Shown piece after piece: positions 63,690 to 64,000 of a stretch of DNA of 64,000 nucleotides; position 1 is the first letter of the stretch, and every line of letters begins with the position of its first letter. A program made the translations under genes and the position numbers. Below the pieces are notes generated by a model. That model worked only from the letters and a program-made list of their open reading frames with translations. It did no database searches and was not told where the DNA came from. Origin of the DNA: Nectonema munidae (Eukaryota; Nematomorpha; Nectonematoida; Nectonematidae); the NCBI GenBank assembly GCA_030549495.1, contig JAUIRK010000862.1, positions 423,126-487,125 of the forward strand. The letters run 5' to 3'.

Positions 63690-63876
63690 CACAAAACAAG
63701 ATTCTTTTTATTATAATTAGACTTTCGACTAAATTTAAAAAATATGGAAGGATATGAGCTTTATTTCTGACTAAGAAGCATATAACAACGATTGTTTTAT
63801 CAGAAGATTTTAAAAAAATAGTATTAAACAGCAATAACAAAGATAATAAAAGAAATTTCATTTTTATATATGCCAA
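63690..63876 (-). CDS. COLGALT: GT25 / procollagen galactosyltransferase first exon with signal peptide
   Basis: The minus-strand frame opens at ATG 63,876-63,874, or more likely at the second Met (63,861-63,859). It gives MKFLLLSLLLLFNTIFLKS, a good ER signal peptide, then DKTIVVICFLVRNKAHILPY and FLNLVESL. This matches the GT25 N-terminus (PTVVISxLVRNKAHTLPYFLxLLExLDYPKxRI). After VESL a single missing base in CTAATTAT breaks the frame. The +1 frame continues NYNKKNLVLW, the expected LDYPKxRIxLW, up to a GTAATT donor after 63,690. One lost A in a short A/T run looks like a sequencing indel. It lies on the same strand as, and upstream of, the right-arm GT25 copy. Confidence 0.8.
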
Positions 63877-64000
63877 AATCTAAACTATGCGGAATTTAAA
63901 CCGATATCTACGGATCTGTAGCGTAAAACCACAGTCATGGAACAAAAATGAACGAAAAATATAAATCTCATTAAATTAATCAATATTCTATTTCTAATTT

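Noticed and set aside
1-64000. CRISPR arrays, bacterial operons, tRNA or rRNA genes
   Set aside because: No regularly spaced repeats and no clover-leaf or ribosomal sequence seen; the content is clearly eukaryotic.

Overview
The window is AT-rich (about 70 percent by eye) nuclear DNA from an animal. The evidence is a spliced glycosyltransferase 25 gene with GT-AG introns as short as 57 and 59 bases, several hAT families of the ZMYM1-like, GTF2IRD2/ZBED5-like and SCAND3/EPM2AIP1-like kinds, non-LTR retrotransposons and a small Ty3/gypsy-type LTR element. Tiny introns and this transposon mix would suit an arthropod or another invertebrate, but I cannot name the species.

The dominant feature is one giant inverted repeat. 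Bases 1 to about 28,430 reappear in reverse complement, in the same order, from about 55,102 back to 29,460. Eleven hand-placed anchors show that the right arm is evenly about 10 percent shorter. Every transposon and exon of the left arm has a more damaged partner in the right arm. The two LTRs of one element differ by only about 2 percent, while the arms that share that insertion differ by about 13 percent around it. That is impossible for an ordinary old duplication. I therefore think the right half is most likely the same locus read a second time on the other strand (a fold-back or unsplit long read) and left poorly polished. A real palindrome is the less likely alternative.

Left arm: a procollagen galactosyltransferase (COLGALT/GT25) gene runs on the + strand. 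Eight exons between 2,349 and 20,156 encode about 389 C-terminal residues in continuous phase. Its introns hold a GTF2IRD2-like hAT (1-1751), a SCAND3-like hAT (4060-4985), a 258-bp hAT MITE with perfect 8-bp target duplications (5761-6018), an RTE-like LINE broken by another hAT (7029-9985), and an antisense LINE (13120-17740) whose reverse transcriptase is split by an LTR element with TATTC target duplications. Just downstream of the stop codon lies a ZMYM1-like hAT of 2,218 bp with perfect 8-bp target duplications (20763-22980). From there to the centre (about 28.9 kb) there are only MITE-like elements and unassigned AT-rich DNA.

Right arm and beyond: the partners of all these features run in reverse order to 55.1 kb. 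Bases 55.1-64 kb have no partner here because the left arm is cut by the window start. They would be DNA upstream of the left arm, and at 63,690-63,876 (- strand) they carry the signal-peptide exon of the same GT25 gene. Exons for roughly 110-130 residues between that exon and the exon at 2349 were not located. I see no CRISPR array, tRNA, rRNA or prokaryotic feature.
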